A DNA stretch of 64,000 bases, taken from NCBI GenBank assembly GCA_964020155.1, contig OZ026549.1, positions 2,960,133 to 3,024,132 on the forward strand. Reading direction: 5' to 3'. Every line of letters starts with the position of its first letter. Position 1 is the stretch's first letter. The stretch is from Chondrilla cf. caribensis (taxonomy: Eukaryota > Porifera > Demospongiae > Chondrillida > Chondrillidae). A program made the translations under genes and the position numbers. A model generated the notes under the pieces. It saw only the letters and a list, made by a program, of their open reading frames with translations. It searched no databases and had not been told where the DNA came from. Below, piece after piece: positions 63,180-64,000 of this stretch.

Positions 63180-64000
63180 GCACTCTACACTCATGCAATT
63201 CTTTACACGATTGATGAAAACTACAAAGTGACAATCTGTACATAAATACTTAAGAACTGTAGCATAGTACGGTGATATCACGAGTATTGAACAGTTAGTA
63301 TGAATCAGTGATGTATGTACAGTAGCCGCACATACTTGCATACATAAGGTTCAGTATTAGTACGTTTATTGACAACTGCACTTAACACCACATTGGGTAA
63401 AATGTGACATAAGACACAGGGACTACACATCTGTCTATAGACTTCATACACAAGGACTGGCCCTATCGCAGTCCATATATTACAAATACAGACATCCACT
63501 GGAGGGAGTAGGAGACAAGATAAACAAACAAACAAACACAGACAAGATCATGTTGTCATGGAGTTGCTCACTTTAGCAGCATCGTCACACATATAATTGC
63601 GTATGTTTGTTTATACAGAATCAATTATATTCAAATTCCAGCAAAGTCATAAATACAAGTGTAAGATCAAATTAATTCACAGCACAAACATGCATCAAAT
63701 GAAAAGGAAGCCAGGTAAGAATCAATAATCTGAATTCACAACAAGTCAACTTTACGGCTTGACATATAGGATGTTATTTTATAGGGATTAGATTAAAATT
63801 AGATTGAAATGTGTAATTTCCTTCAGGGTGTTAGTTTATTTCTAATAATACACCAAAAATTGAGTTGTTAACAACATGAATAGCAAATAGCGAGTAGTAG
63901 ATTCATTATCTGTCAGACCAACCATTGTACTGTCAATATCCTAGATCAAGCTGTATTTCAGAAGTAACCCATTAACTATAGGTTGGCAAGTTCCTATTCA
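63180..64000. repeat. Right-edge duplicated block leading toward a predicted sixth unit
   Basis: 63180-63830 matches 47130-47780 and 63837-64000 matches 52830-52993. In the earlier copy the receptor signal exon begins about 507 bp after the last matching base. No gene is visible before the window ends. Confidence 0.65.

Overview
The window is eukaryotic and metazoan. It is AT-rich and intron-rich, with long (TG)n/(CA)n tracts, segmental duplications, a non-LTR retrotransposon, a tyrosine-recombinase retrotransposon and many short inverted-repeat DNA elements. Its receptors combine Ig and FN3 domains with a tyrosine-rich tail, and every domain sits on its own phase 1-1 exon. An early-branching animal, most likely a demosponge, fits best. 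That is inference from the general look of the sequence; no species marker was seen.

The core of the window is a tandem array of five related plus-strand receptor genes. Unit 1 (1177-5097) lacks its first exon, which lies left of the window. Units 2 (14243-19826), 3 (22565-32017), 4 (33184-37540) and 5 (53500-58702) are complete. Each has a signal-peptide exon, an Ig exon with C..W..DxGxYxC, a second two-Cys Ig-like exon, two FN3 exons, a short stalk (a 36-nt microexon in units 2, 3 and 5), and a last exon with the transmembrane helix and cytoplasmic tail. All inferred introns are phase 1, and the joined exons give open frames of 709, 582, 580 and 589 codons for units 2-5. Tails of units 1, 3, 4 and 5 carry repeated YxxL motifs ending in an ITAM-like pair. 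The unit 2 tail is different, with several YxxP motifs. The units are mosaics: signal exons, D2/D3 exons and tails group the genes in different ways, which points to recombination or gene conversion.

The intergenic and intronic DNA is also duplicated. 5.1-8.8 kb matches 37.5-40.6 kb; 10.7-13.7 kb matches 41.7-46 kb and 59-62.5 kb; 47.0-47.8 plus 52.8-53.3 kb matches 63.2-64.0 kb. The right edge of the window therefore lines up with a point about 500 bp upstream of the unit 5 start, so a sixth unit probably begins just outside. First introns of units 2-5 share a CpG-rich, partly open segment of unknown role.

Mobile DNA includes a decayed CR1/L2-like LINE with a 2A-like motif in intron 1 of unit 3 (minus strand, about 23.24-26.44 kb). 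An apparently intact DIRS/Ngaro-type element (minus strand, about 48.06-52.65 kb) is nested in another inverted-repeat element. Two pogo/Tigger-like insertions have TA duplications and paralogous empty sites, and several MITEs are present. Other notable structures are a perfect 234-bp palindrome (39939-40172), a telomere-like tract (57221-57310), a 25-bp intronic hairpin (31273-31337) and a possible small secreted Cys-rich gene (9482-9799). All exon borders are read by eye from splice motifs and paralog comparison, not from transcripts.
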